64,000 nucleotides of DNA. Source: Elysia chlorotica (Eukaryota; Mollusca; Gastropoda; Plakobranchidae). This document shows positions 13,801 through 25,800 of the stretch, in pieces. The stretch lies in the NCBI GenBank assembly GCA_003991915.1, contig RQTK01001032.1:51250-115249 (forward strand), given 5' to 3'. Below the pieces are notes generated by a model. The model had not been told where the DNA came from. It searched no databases and saw only the letters and a list, made by a program, of their open reading frames with translations. Positions within the stretch are counted from its first letter, which is position 1, and every line of letters starts with the position of its first letter. A program made the translations under genes and the position numbers.

Positions 13801-16800
13801 CCCCTACTTTCTTCCTTTCATCGGGTCTATTCTCTTAAGAAGTGCAGTAGAAATCTAAGAATTTCCCCTACTTTCTACCTTTCATCGGGTCTATTCTCGT
13901 AAGCAGTGCAGTAGAAATCTAAGAATTTCATTTCCCCACTTTCTACCTTTCATCGGGTCTATTCTCTTAAGCAGTGCAGTAGAAATCTAAGAATTTCATT
14001 TCCCCTACTTTCTACCTTTCATCGGGTCTATTCTCGAAAGCAGTGCTGTAAAAAACTCAGAATCCCGATTGTTTAGCAATACACTAAAACTTAAAAGTAA
14101 AGTATTTGAAACACAATTACTGATTTGATGCCTAGCCTAATGATGATAGAAACGCTCCCATTCCTCAGTCTCATGTTGGTGCCACTCTTAGAATTCTATG
14201 GAGTTGGTGCAATGATCATTCTTTCTGAGGCAATGAATACCCTGTTGAATTCTCTAGCAGATAATGCTTGTGCTTTGTTAATGTTTTTTAAGCCAACTGT
14301 TAATCTCTATTTTTTAAAACCTAAATCATGCATTAGGCAAAGATAAAAGAGAAAAAACAAGTCTTTATTTAAATTGATAACATGTTTCTTTGTGAAAATT
14401 TAGGATCGATTTATTCACTCACACACACACGAATTCTGTAAAAAAAAAAAAAAAAGGGGTCTGTGACTTAGACAATATTTTTATACTTATGCAGAGAGGG
14501 GTTCAGATCTTTTGTATGACAATTGGTTTTGCTTGCAGAATGAAAGCATTGTTTTCTATGTTTTTTACATGTGAGCATTTATCTTGTAAATTCCCTGTCC
14601 AACTTTCCCCCTCAGACCATCCTGTACGAGCTGCGGGCCAGCCTGAAAGTGTCTGCCTCTCCGCTGGCTTCAGGTGCCACCGTCAGCAACCAGCAAATTC
14701 TCGGTAGTCCTCTTCTGTTTGCTCCCTTCAATTGCAATTGTTATCCAAATTTGTAATTACATTCAAAGCAGTTATATACCTGACTGACTTTAAGGGGAAG
14801 GGTTTTTTTTATATGCAAATCTCACAATATCTACGGATACCTAAAAGAAGCCAGAGAGAGAAAATATTAATAGAAAATATGCCGCTAGAGCTTGTAGGAA
14901 ATTGTTCTTGAAAACAAGCGAGAAGATTGGATTTTCTAAGGGATTAAGGACTGGACTACACAAATGAGAGATACTTGTGGCTGTAATTTAGTATTTCAAC
15001 AGTTCAATCTGGAAAAAAAGTAGAACCAACTCTAAAATGAACTTTTTCAATTTAAGTTCACTTATTGAAGTGATGGACCACAATTTTTCAATGACCCTTG
15101 TCTTTTTTGTGGGAAGGAGGTCTTTGGTTTCTTGTGCAATTAAAGAGAATGTTCTTGAATGACCTTGGTGTTTCTTGTGCAAATAAGAAGAATGTTCTTG
15201 AATGACCTCGATGTCCATGGCAGGCATCATGGTTCTAGAGGAGCAGCTCATCCAGACGGACTCGAGACAAGCCAGCAGTAGCGCCAAGCGGCCGCGCCTC
15301 GCAAGGGAAGATGTGACGCTACATACCTCTCTCTGGATTGAACTGTCTCGGTAAGTCTGCAGCTTTACTAGATTAGACCCAAGGCTTTTGAAAAATAACA
15401 GGCAGTGCTACCTGAATAAAACAAAATTTGCGTATAGAATCAAAGTCAGCTATATCACTTACATGTTTGGCACAGTGGGGACAGTTTGCATTGTTAGGCT
15501 AATAGGCTGAACAAAAACACTCTTGAGTATCTCCCTGTCGTATTTGTTATAATGATTTAAAAGAAAAAGATCACAAAGACCCTTCTTATGTCAACATATG
15601 TTTATTGCAACCAATGTGTTCACTTGGCCTTCACTGAAGGAAGGGTCAAGTAGACCTGTATGTCAGGCATGTAGCATTTTTGGTTCTGGAGGCAACTGTC
15701 TATCTTGTGGTATCACTCTTTGTATTTGAAAACTGTTTGTTATGTTCAAAATGCATTTGAGAATCGAACAAACATAATTATTTGTGACTTATTGCCCATC
15801 AGACTCTACAAATCCATTGGAGAATTTGATGTGCTACAGGGTATCTTCAGCGACAAACTGGGAACCAAAGAAATCACACGCAAGGCTATAGAGGCAGAAG
15901 CAAGGGGAGACTACAAAGCTGCCTTCAAGCTTTATGAACAGGTTACTGTGAACATTGTGCTTTTTTTTTTTACTAAGCTTACAATTCTAGTATAATCCTA
16001 CTTTTTTTTAAATACTCTATGTGGACCTGTTTCTCATAAATGCATGGGCATTGTTTACTTCTTTTTCTTTTTTTTTTATCACATGGTTTCAAATAAAATG
16101 TTTAGAAGGAGAAATGAAGCTAGACATAGGTTTTGAAGGATGGTCTACACATGATTCGTAGAGAAATAAATAGAAAACAAAACCAAAAAACATAAACATA
16201 GACCACATAGAAGAAATATGAAAAGACAGAGATTTGCAGCTATAAGAATGGTGTCTGCAGCTGACCTGTTTTGTATGGCTCCTTATTGCCCTCTAGTGCA
16301 CGTCAAGACAAAGTTTGCTACACAGACATCCACATGGTTAGTTTTTGTGATTTTTGTTTTCTATAAATCTTTCTCTTTCTTCTTAGATTGTTTTGTGTCT
16401 CAAAACCATGACAATATAGATCAGTCATAGATTGTTTTGTTTCTCAAGGCCATGACAACACAGGTCAGTCATAGAGTGTTTTGTTTCACTAGACGATGAC
16501 AACACAGGTCAGTCATAGATTGTTTTGTTTCACTAGGCGATGACAACACAGGTCAGTCATAGAGTGTTTTGTTTCACTAGGCGATGACAACACAGGTCAG
16601 TCATAGATTGTTTTGTTTCACTAGGCGATGACAACACAGGTCAGTCATAGATTGTTTTGTTTCACTAGGCGATGACAACACAGGTCAGTCATAGATTGTT
16701 TTGTTTCACTAGGCGATGACAACACAGGTCAGTCATAGATTGTTTTGTTTCACTAGGCGATGACAACACAGGTCAGTCATAGATCAACTAGGCGATGACA

Positions 16801-19800
16801 ACACAGGTCAGTCATAGATTGTTTTGTTTCACTAGGCGATGACAACACAGGTCAGTCATAGATTGTTTTGTTTCACTAGGCGATGACAACACAGGTCAGT
16901 CATAGATTGTTTTGTTTCACTAGGCCATGACAACACAGGACTGGTCAGACTCAGATCCTCAAGAGGCCGAAGTTGATTTCTGGGATGTCAGCAGGATGGA
17001 GGTGAGTTTGTTCATCATCAACAGACCTTTTATGAACTTGAAATGATTTTCCAAGACAGGTATCAACCATTGTTCAATTCATGTTGATTTAAAGTTAGTT
17101 ATTGTTTTTAAAAAAAATTAGCATTATATTATCATTTAATAAAGAAATATATTATTTCTCCTCTTCAATTTCTTGGGCTTAATTGTTTTATTTCTCATTT
17201 GCGCGTATAAGCCCTGATAGATCATTAGGTTAAATATTTCTTTATTCTCACTGGTTAGATTAAAGTTTCATACCAACAATAAATAGGCACAGACAAATAT
17301 CTATTGTGTACATTTTTTACTATAGGGTCTAATAAAAGCAAAGCTATGATATTGAAATACTGCTAATGTTGCTAATGTTGCTTATGTTGCTAATGTTACT
17401 AATGTTGCTTATGTTGCTAATGTTGCTAATGTTGCTAATGTTGCTAATGTTGCTAATGTTGCTTATGTTGCTAATGTTGCTAATGTTGCTAATGTTGCTA
17501 ATGTTGCTATGTTGCTAATGTTGCTAATGTTGCTAATGTTGCTAATGTTGCTAATGTTGCTAATGTTGCTAATGTTGCTTATGTTGCTAATGTTGCTCAT
17601 GTTGCTCATGTGTTGCTAATGTTGCTCATGTTGCTAATGTTGCTAATGTTGCTAATGTTGCTAATGTTGCTAATGTTGCTAATGTTGCTAACGTTGCTAA
17701 TGTTGCTTATGTTGCTAATGTTACTCATGTTGCTCATGTGTTGCTAATGTTGCTCATGTTGCTAATGTTGCTAATGTTGCTAATGTTGCTAATGTTGCTA
17801 ATGTTGCTAATGTTGCTAATGTTGCTTATGTTGCTAATGTTACTCATGTTGCTCATGTGTTGCTAATGTTGCTAATGTTGCTAATGTTGCTAATGTTGCT
17901 AATGTTGCTAATGTTGCTTATGTTGCTAATGTTGCTAATGTTGCTTATGTTGCTAATGTTGCTAATGTTGCTCATGTGTTGCTAATGTTGCTAATGTTGC
18001 TAATGTTGCTAATGTTGCTAATGTTGCTAATGTTGCTAACGTTGCTCATGTTGCTTATGTTGCTAATGTTGCTTATGTTGCTAATGTTGCTAATGTTGCT
18101 TATGTTGCTAATGTTGCTTATGTTGCTTATGTTGCTATGTTGCTAATGTTGCTAATGTTGCTAATGTTGCTAATGTTGCTAATGTTACTCATGTTGCTAA
18201 TGTTGCTAATGTTGCTAATGTTGCTAATGTTGCTAATGTTGCTAATGTTGCTAATGTTGCTAATGTTGCTAATGTTGCTAATGTTGCTAATGTTGCTTAT
18301 GTTGCTAATGTTGCTAATGTTGCTAATGTTGCTAATGTTGCTAATGTTGCTAATGCTGCTGATGTTGCTAATGTTGCTAATGTTGCTGATGTTGCTACCA
18401 GTGCCTGGACTACCTGACCCAGTGGAAAGAGCTGGACACCATCGCTACCAGGGGCATTGACGACTCTCCTTCCCCAAAGTTGGACCGGGTTTGGGAGGAT
18501 GGTTACTACCAGGTCAGCTTGTACTTTGTGGTCATTCCGCATGGGTAATAATGAATTATACATGTCTGTGGTCAAGTTTTGTCAATAGAGTTATGATGTT
18601 CACTTTTTTTTTTTTTTTTTTTTTTTTTAATTGTAAATGCTGTTTAATTTTTTAAAGCTACAGGTACTCTGTATATCAGTTAAGAATGATTGTCTTTTGA
18701 GCGGAATCTCATATTTTGTAGTGCTTTTAATGTGCTTATGTTTTAAAACAGTGTAAATGTTTCAACTTCGGAATTAAATTTTGTGGCATCTGTAGTCTTC
18801 ATTGAAACTGAATACTGTTATACTTTTTCACTGTTGTAAATTTCAGTCAAAGATAAAGATAACTTGATCTTTACATCGAATGTACCGGTGTTGTTTTGTT
18901 GAAAGACTAAAATAAGACAGTCCAGTCACTATGTGAATATTGTGGCTTAAATTTCCCTGGAACTAGGAGCACTACTTGCCGTATCTGATGCGATCCAAGC
19001 TGAAGTTGCTGCTCTCTGGAGCGGAGGACCAGGGAAATAGAGGTCAGGCTGATTTCTTGAGCTTTTTGACCGAGGCGCTCAAGGATGAGCAAAAGAAACA
19101 ACATTTGCAGGTGAAGCTTCTCTCAGTATTAGCATATTGTCATAGACAGTGGAACATGTTTAAGCCGAAATTTAAGGGGATTAATTTCAATTTCTGTTTA
19201 AACTTAGTTTAGGTTAAACGTAGTCAGGATAACAAAAAATGACATAAGCTCCAAAATTTATTATAATGAATTTGGTTATATCCCTTGTTTAAACAAAATA
19301 TGAAATGAGTTTAGCCGAGAAAATAGGATACTACATAATAAAGAATGTTCATTTTCTTTGTTTTTTTCCATTTTTTTTTTTTTTTTGCTTTTTCTTGTTT
19401 TTGTTTGTTTGTCTTCATTTCTTTTTGTATTTGAATGTGGAAACTTAATCTGAAATCCGTTTGGCCTTTTAAATCTTTTCTCTGCTGCCAACAAATATCA
19501 ACAATGTAGAGATTTTTTTTTTCCAAGTTTTTCTCATCACAGACATGTAAAATATCTGACAATGTCGATCAAACCTAGTTTTCCTACCAAATCCTCTAGC
19601 ATATTTTTGTTTGTCTGGTTAGGTTGTTAAATAGTGACAATAGGCATGTCTAAAACACTAAATAAAAGACTTGCTTGAATTATACCTCTTTATCTTTTGT
19701 TCACCTGTTTTGACAGAGCCGCTACTGCCAGGAACTTGCCCTGCTGTTCCTTTGGCAAGGGGACTATGATACTGCAAGGCATTACACAAGTCTGGCGTTT

Positions 19801-22800
19801 GAAAGCTTTTTGCAGGTAAAAGTATAAATTATGCTCCTATGTGTCATAAAATAACACTACCAAAGCTGTACAGTTTTTTCGGTAATTTTCTGTTTTTTTA
19901 AGTTAGTTCCATACTCTTTGACTTCTTTTTTTTTAATTTTTTTATTTCAAACCATTTTATGATTAAATTTGAGCTCCAAGAAAAGAATTTTTATTGATCT
20001 TTATCTATTGTTTTAGAGAAACAAAAACATTTAGTTAAAGATGCATATTATCACCAACATAAAATTGAGAAAGTCAGATCTGTTGTTAATATTTCTTTTT
20101 CTTGTTAAAAATAAACAATAACTATTTGAATTATTGGTTAGTTGTAATATTTCCCCTGGATAAACCACATGCTAAAGTCTGCGTAAGCCTCTCTGTATTG
20201 ACATCAGGATCTCTATTATTTTTTATCTCTCTTCTTTTGCTGGTCTGTATTACCTGGGGTTGTTTTTTTTTGTCTCCCTTGCTTTTGCTCTAGTCCTGGA
20301 GCAGCACGACGACCCTGATGGAATCCAACAGACGCGAGAATCTGCACGGCCTGCAGGGGATGCTTGAACAGCAGGAGTTCCTCGACTTCACTGCGTCATT
20401 AGGTCTCAGTTGTTTGATGAAGTCGCCCACTTAGTAATATCTCTCTACAGAGGGCGCTAAATGTTAATCATAAAGGGTTTTCTACATTTCTCTTCGTCTT
20501 AAATTGGTCACCTTTTCCTATTTTAACGCTACTGCACAGTTGTTGAGAAATATCACAAACCTATTCTACATAAACCATAAATATGCTTTAGGCTGTTGGG
20601 ACCAAATTTTGAAATTTTCATAAACGAAAGATTGTCATTGCTGAGTAGCTAAATGTCCTTCCTATAGGAAGATATATGTGAGAAAAATGGGTAGAGGTTA
20701 TTAGAGACAAATGAAGAAGGATAGGAAGACAGAGCCAGAGAGAGGAGTGGCTGGAAAGAGAAGGAGTTTAAGCTATTGCTGGAACTGAGTGTTCAGTTTT
20801 TCTGGAAAAAACGCGGTTGTTTATTGATCCTCAGAGAGGGCTGGCAGTCTGTCCGTATCCGAGCTCACAAAGCGATGGCAGGGGAGGTCACCACATTCTC
20901 TGTTGGATCCTGTCACCATTTGGGATGATATCGTCACAAACAGGTCTGGTATTAAGGTCCTTTGTTTTTAATATGTTTAGAAATGCATTCAACAATACTT
21001 AATGAGCTGAATGATAAATTAGTTCGAACTTATGGTAGCTTGGCTGCCACTTGAATGGTTCTTGGTTTCCAAATTTATGAAGGTATGCAAATCTTTTTAG
21101 ACAATGCAACAGTATATAATATCATTATATGTTGGAACTTATGTGTTCTTGTTTAATACAACATCAACAAGCTATCTTCTATGAACACAACGCTTTATTT
21201 CTTTTAAAAAAATGGTTTCATTTTTCAAAGCATTTTTATATGTCAAGCTGTTATAACAGAGTAAGGGTAGTGCTTCAGTTTCAACAACATTAAAAAAACC
21301 TTCTGTGATTTGATTTTTAATGTTAGTAACTTATTTTAAAACAGAACTTCCCATAACACACAATAGTTGGAGAAAAATATTAAGCATCATACCAAAGGGC
21401 AGACAATGCACATTGTGTGATTTTCTAAAGCCCATCATCTAAATCAGAAAAACCTTTGTTGCCTAGAAATATCTGTATAAGTTATAAAACAGATGTTGTG
21501 CAGAGAAGTATTTGTTATATACATGTATATATATATTTTAATTAGATTCTCTGAGCGTTACTTTTTAGTTGCAAACTTGTTATTGAACATTGCGTTGAGC
21601 AGGAACATGTTCCTGTCACGCCTGGCGGGGAAGATGGCTGCCTCGGGCTCGGAAGAGCATCTCGACTCACAGGACTCGGAGCTGCTTGGAGACGAGAGGG
21701 AGGAGAAGCTTGCGCAGATGTCCGTCAGTTTCTTCCTGGCCATGGCCAACAGTTGTCGCCTACAAAACAACTTTGCAGTCACCTTGAAAATGATGAAGAA
21801 TACAAAAGATGTGGGTTTCAACAATTTTGAAAACTAAATTTACTAACGATAAGAATGATTCAGTCTTAACATAAACATATTCAAGAAGAGATCATTTAAA
21901 ATCTTAAAATAATCTCACTATATCTTTAACTCTCTGATCATCTATGTCAAAGTTGATTTTCTTCCTCTTATTTTCTCATTGATGTAGAAATGCCAGAAGC
22001 TGGGAGACCCCGCGCTGCACGTTGACTGGATGCACCTGTATGCGAAAACCCACCAATGCAAGGCCAGGGCAAGCCTGCAGTGGACGGACGAGACGTTAAG
22101 TAACGTATGCACAACTCTGGACCAGCTGGGTGAGTGAGCTCTATACAAGCATGATCACCATGTTATTCATTGTTTAGTTTGCATCTAATTGTACTGTAAC
22201 AGAACTCAATATTGTGTTATAAAATAGCGCATTTCAAACACTTTCTTCAATTTGTCATAAGTCATCATAATGTTTAAATTGCCAAACAGTTGTTCGAAAA
22301 TATATTCTCATGTCAGTGTTTTTTTTCTTTATATATATATATATATATATCTTAACCTATTCATCTTGTTTGTGAATATAGTTATAGGAGTGCATTTTGA
22401 TCTCTGTTGAGAATCATCCTTGAGAACGGAGGAAATAATGAAAAAAATGTGAAAGCTCTGCTTGCTCTGGTCAGAATTATGTGTTATGTTGAGCTACAAT
22501 CTGAAAAGCTGTGAAAACTTAGGTTATTTTAGCATGTACTTCATAGTGCTTGTATCTCAAGCTTGAGATTTACCTTGGTATAATTGTGTAGAAGCTGCAA
22601 AATGTACTAGTGTTTTCACCTGGTGTTTGCAGGAAAAGTGAAGGAGAACCCTGCACTGCTGAGGAGCGGCCACCTGGGTCTGAGCCAGCGAGTCCTGACC
22701 GGTCACTCCCTGGATCTCCTGGTCACCGGTCTGTTGGCGCGGTCTGACATTGCCTCCAGCACCAGGACCAAGGTCGCTTCCTATGCAAATATCGGAAATT

Positions 22801-25800
22801 CTGCGGCCAGCCAAGATGAGGTAAAAAGTCATGATAAAAAGTTTGTACATTATATTATTTGCAGCTCTGTTATAGAAATTTGCTGCAAAACGATATTCTG
22901 GACAAAGCATCCACTCATGACAAAACACATTTTTAAAAGGAGGGTTTTAGCAGCACACTTATGGTAAAGAAAAAACGTTTATAAAAGGTGATAGTCATGG
23001 TTAAAAAGCATATTACTCAAAGAAAGAAAAAGCACAAACAAGTGACTGCAACTTCATGTAACATTCCATTGTAGTCATTTCTGTTTTAACACTTGTGACG
23101 GTGGTGTTGGAAAATGGTTAAGTGTTTGAAACTATTTCCCATGTTGTTGTTTTTTTTGTTTTTCATATTCAGATTGTGGCTGGCCTGCTGACAAAGGGAT
23201 ATGAAACACTCAAGGCATCCGCAGCTGCTGCGGAATGGCTGACGCAGAGTGAACAGTGCCAGGACTTCAAGGTCATGACTCCTGAGATGGTGAACCTGGA
23301 GTTGGCGAAATACTGCGACAAGTACCTGCACCTCAAGGAAGATGGTGAGCCGCTTTAGTTAGATTAAATTTTAACTTATGGTGTCTTAGACCTTTTGTTT
23401 TTCTTCATTACACCAACTTTAATATCTGATTAGCTCTATTCACTTGAGGTATCCATCACACCTTAGTTTTGCCAATTTATGATACAACAGATCATTGCCA
23501 ACACAGCGAGAAAACGTCTCTCTATCATTAGAATTTCTTCAGACACTGACGGGGAAACAATCTATTTCATGCGACAAGGCAAAATACTTAGATAAGAGCT
23601 GACATGGAGATCGTGAAATATACTGATGAGCCAGCTTTGAAATGTTGACCCCTCACTGACCCCTCACTGCGCTGACTGTGTCCAATCTTGGAGCCTGGCT
23701 CAGGTCATTGGAAAAGCAAAGGCTATGACGCTAGACAGAGCAAAGGAGACATCATTATGAACTGAAATGTACACGGTACAATGTCTTTCTGTCCGTTATG
23801 GCATGCTAATCAATTCTTTGTGTGTGCGTGTGTGTTTTAATCTATGTATATTGTATGTTCATAGACAGCAGTTTTTCTAAACATTGAATCGTCCAGACTT
23901 CTTTAGTTTACCATTATGGGTTGTTTTTTTTCTGTTGCGGCAGACGCCCTCCCCCAATGCTGCGATGTGAGTAAGTTTCCTGTGGCGGTCGTGACGTGTC
24001 TGCTCCGGGCAATGGAAGGCGGAATTGTCGAGGCTCGACAGAGGTTTCCCCGTCTGCTGCAACTGGCAGACATGTACCCAGAAGTCAAAGATGTGTTTAT
24101 AAGGAAGGTATGTAGACATGTACCCAGAAGTCAAAGATGTGTTTATAAGGAAGGTATGTAGACATGTACCCAGAACTCAAAGATGTGTTTATAAGGAAGG
24201 TATGTAGACATGTACCCAGAAGTCAAAGATGTGTTTATAAGGAAGGTACGTAGACATGTACCCAGAAGTCAAAGATGTGTTTATAAGGAAGGTATGTAGA
24301 CATGTACCCAGAACTCAAAGATGTGTTTATAAGGAAGGTACGTAGACATGTACCCAGAAGTCAAAGATGTGTTTATAAGGAAGGTATGTAGACATGTACC
24401 CAGAACTCAAAGATGTGTTTATAAGGAAGGTACGTAGACATGTACCCAGAAGTCAAAGATGTGTTTATAAGGAAGGTATGTAGACATGTACCCAGAACTC
24501 AAAGATGTGTTTATAAGGAAGGTACGTAGACATGTACCCAGAAGTCAAAGATGTGTTTATAAGGAAGGTATGTAGACATGTACCCAGAACTCAAAGATGT
24601 GTTTATAAGGAAGGTACGTAGACATGTACCCAGAAGTCAAAGTTGTGTTTATAAGGAAGGTATGTAGACATGTACCCAGAACTCAAAGATGTGTTTATAA
24701 GGAAGGTACGTAGACATGTACCCAGAAGTCAAAGTTGTGTTTATAAGGAAGGTATGTAGACATGTACCCAGAACTCAAAGATGTGTTTATAAGGAAGGTA
24801 CGTAGACATGTACCCAGAAGTCAAAGATGTGTTTATAAGGAAAGTATGTAGATAAGTACCCAGAAGTCAAAGATGTGTTTATAAGGAAGGTACGTAGACA
24901 TGTACCCAGAAGTCAAAGATGTGTTTATAAGAAATGTATGGCATATGACTATTTGCATAGTTTTTATGTAATCTATATGTAAGGGAGTTTCAACAAAAAA
25001 AAGTAATAGATGATACATTGATATTTTTCTGCATCATTAACTAAAGTATTTTCTTTTTTACTTGTAGGAAAGAAGAAAAGAATGTTGACTCTATCATTTA
25101 ATTATCTGAAAGATTTACAAATACCCATCATGTATTTAGGGGTCTGAAATGATAAAAGTGTTCTGTTTAATTGTTCATCTTGAATTGAAATGCTTTAATA
25201 CATATTAAAACTCTTTATTGGCATAGATATCAAAATTGTGTGTGCATATCACTAATATTAAAACAAAATATTTTTTCTTTTATTTACAATAATATTATTT
25301 TTCTGTTACTTGCTTTGCCAATAAATTAGCAAGTTAGAGCGCTACTTTGTGATTTTTTTGTCCAATCGTAGCTACCTTATCCTCAAACATCCCATTTTAT
25401 GGTTGACTGGGTATAACTATAAGGATATTTAAATTACTATTGACTCACTACCTCAGTTAACTAACTAAACCATCCTGTCTGTTCGACCACAAGCTGCCCA
25501 GTTCCTCTGTTATATTGGACTGGCTACACAAATAGTAAATTACATGTACTAACTAATTGACTGACCCACCCTGTCTGTTTCACCACAGGCTGCCGAGTTG
25601 CTCTGTTATAGTGGGCTAGCTATACAAATATGTTAATTACTTAACAACTAATAAATTACTATCTGACCCACCCTGCCTGTTTCACCACAGACTACCGAGC
25701 TGACCTGTTATAATGGGGCTAAGCAAATAATTATGTAAATTAGTAACTTACTAACTGACTGACCCATGCTGCCTCAGTGCTGCCGAGCTATTACCAACTA

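Noticed and set aside
16390-16923. Evenly spaced direct repeats resembling a CRISPR array
   Set aside because: Animal intron; units are contiguous with no unique spacers, and they derive from the exon 18 border.
18137-18460. Open frame of Met-Leu-Leu repeats
   Set aside because: Pure translation of the 9-bp array; only its last part overlaps the true exon 19.
20403-20434. Termination of PRKDC exon 22 by read-through to the TAG at 20432-20434
   Set aside because: A G/GT donor at 20402/20403 joins in phase to the exon at 20835, which carries the conserved IWDDIVTNR block.
23620-23660. CTGATGAG ... GAAA, hammerhead-like words
   Set aside because: The segment between them cannot form stem II, and no matching stem I or III is visible.
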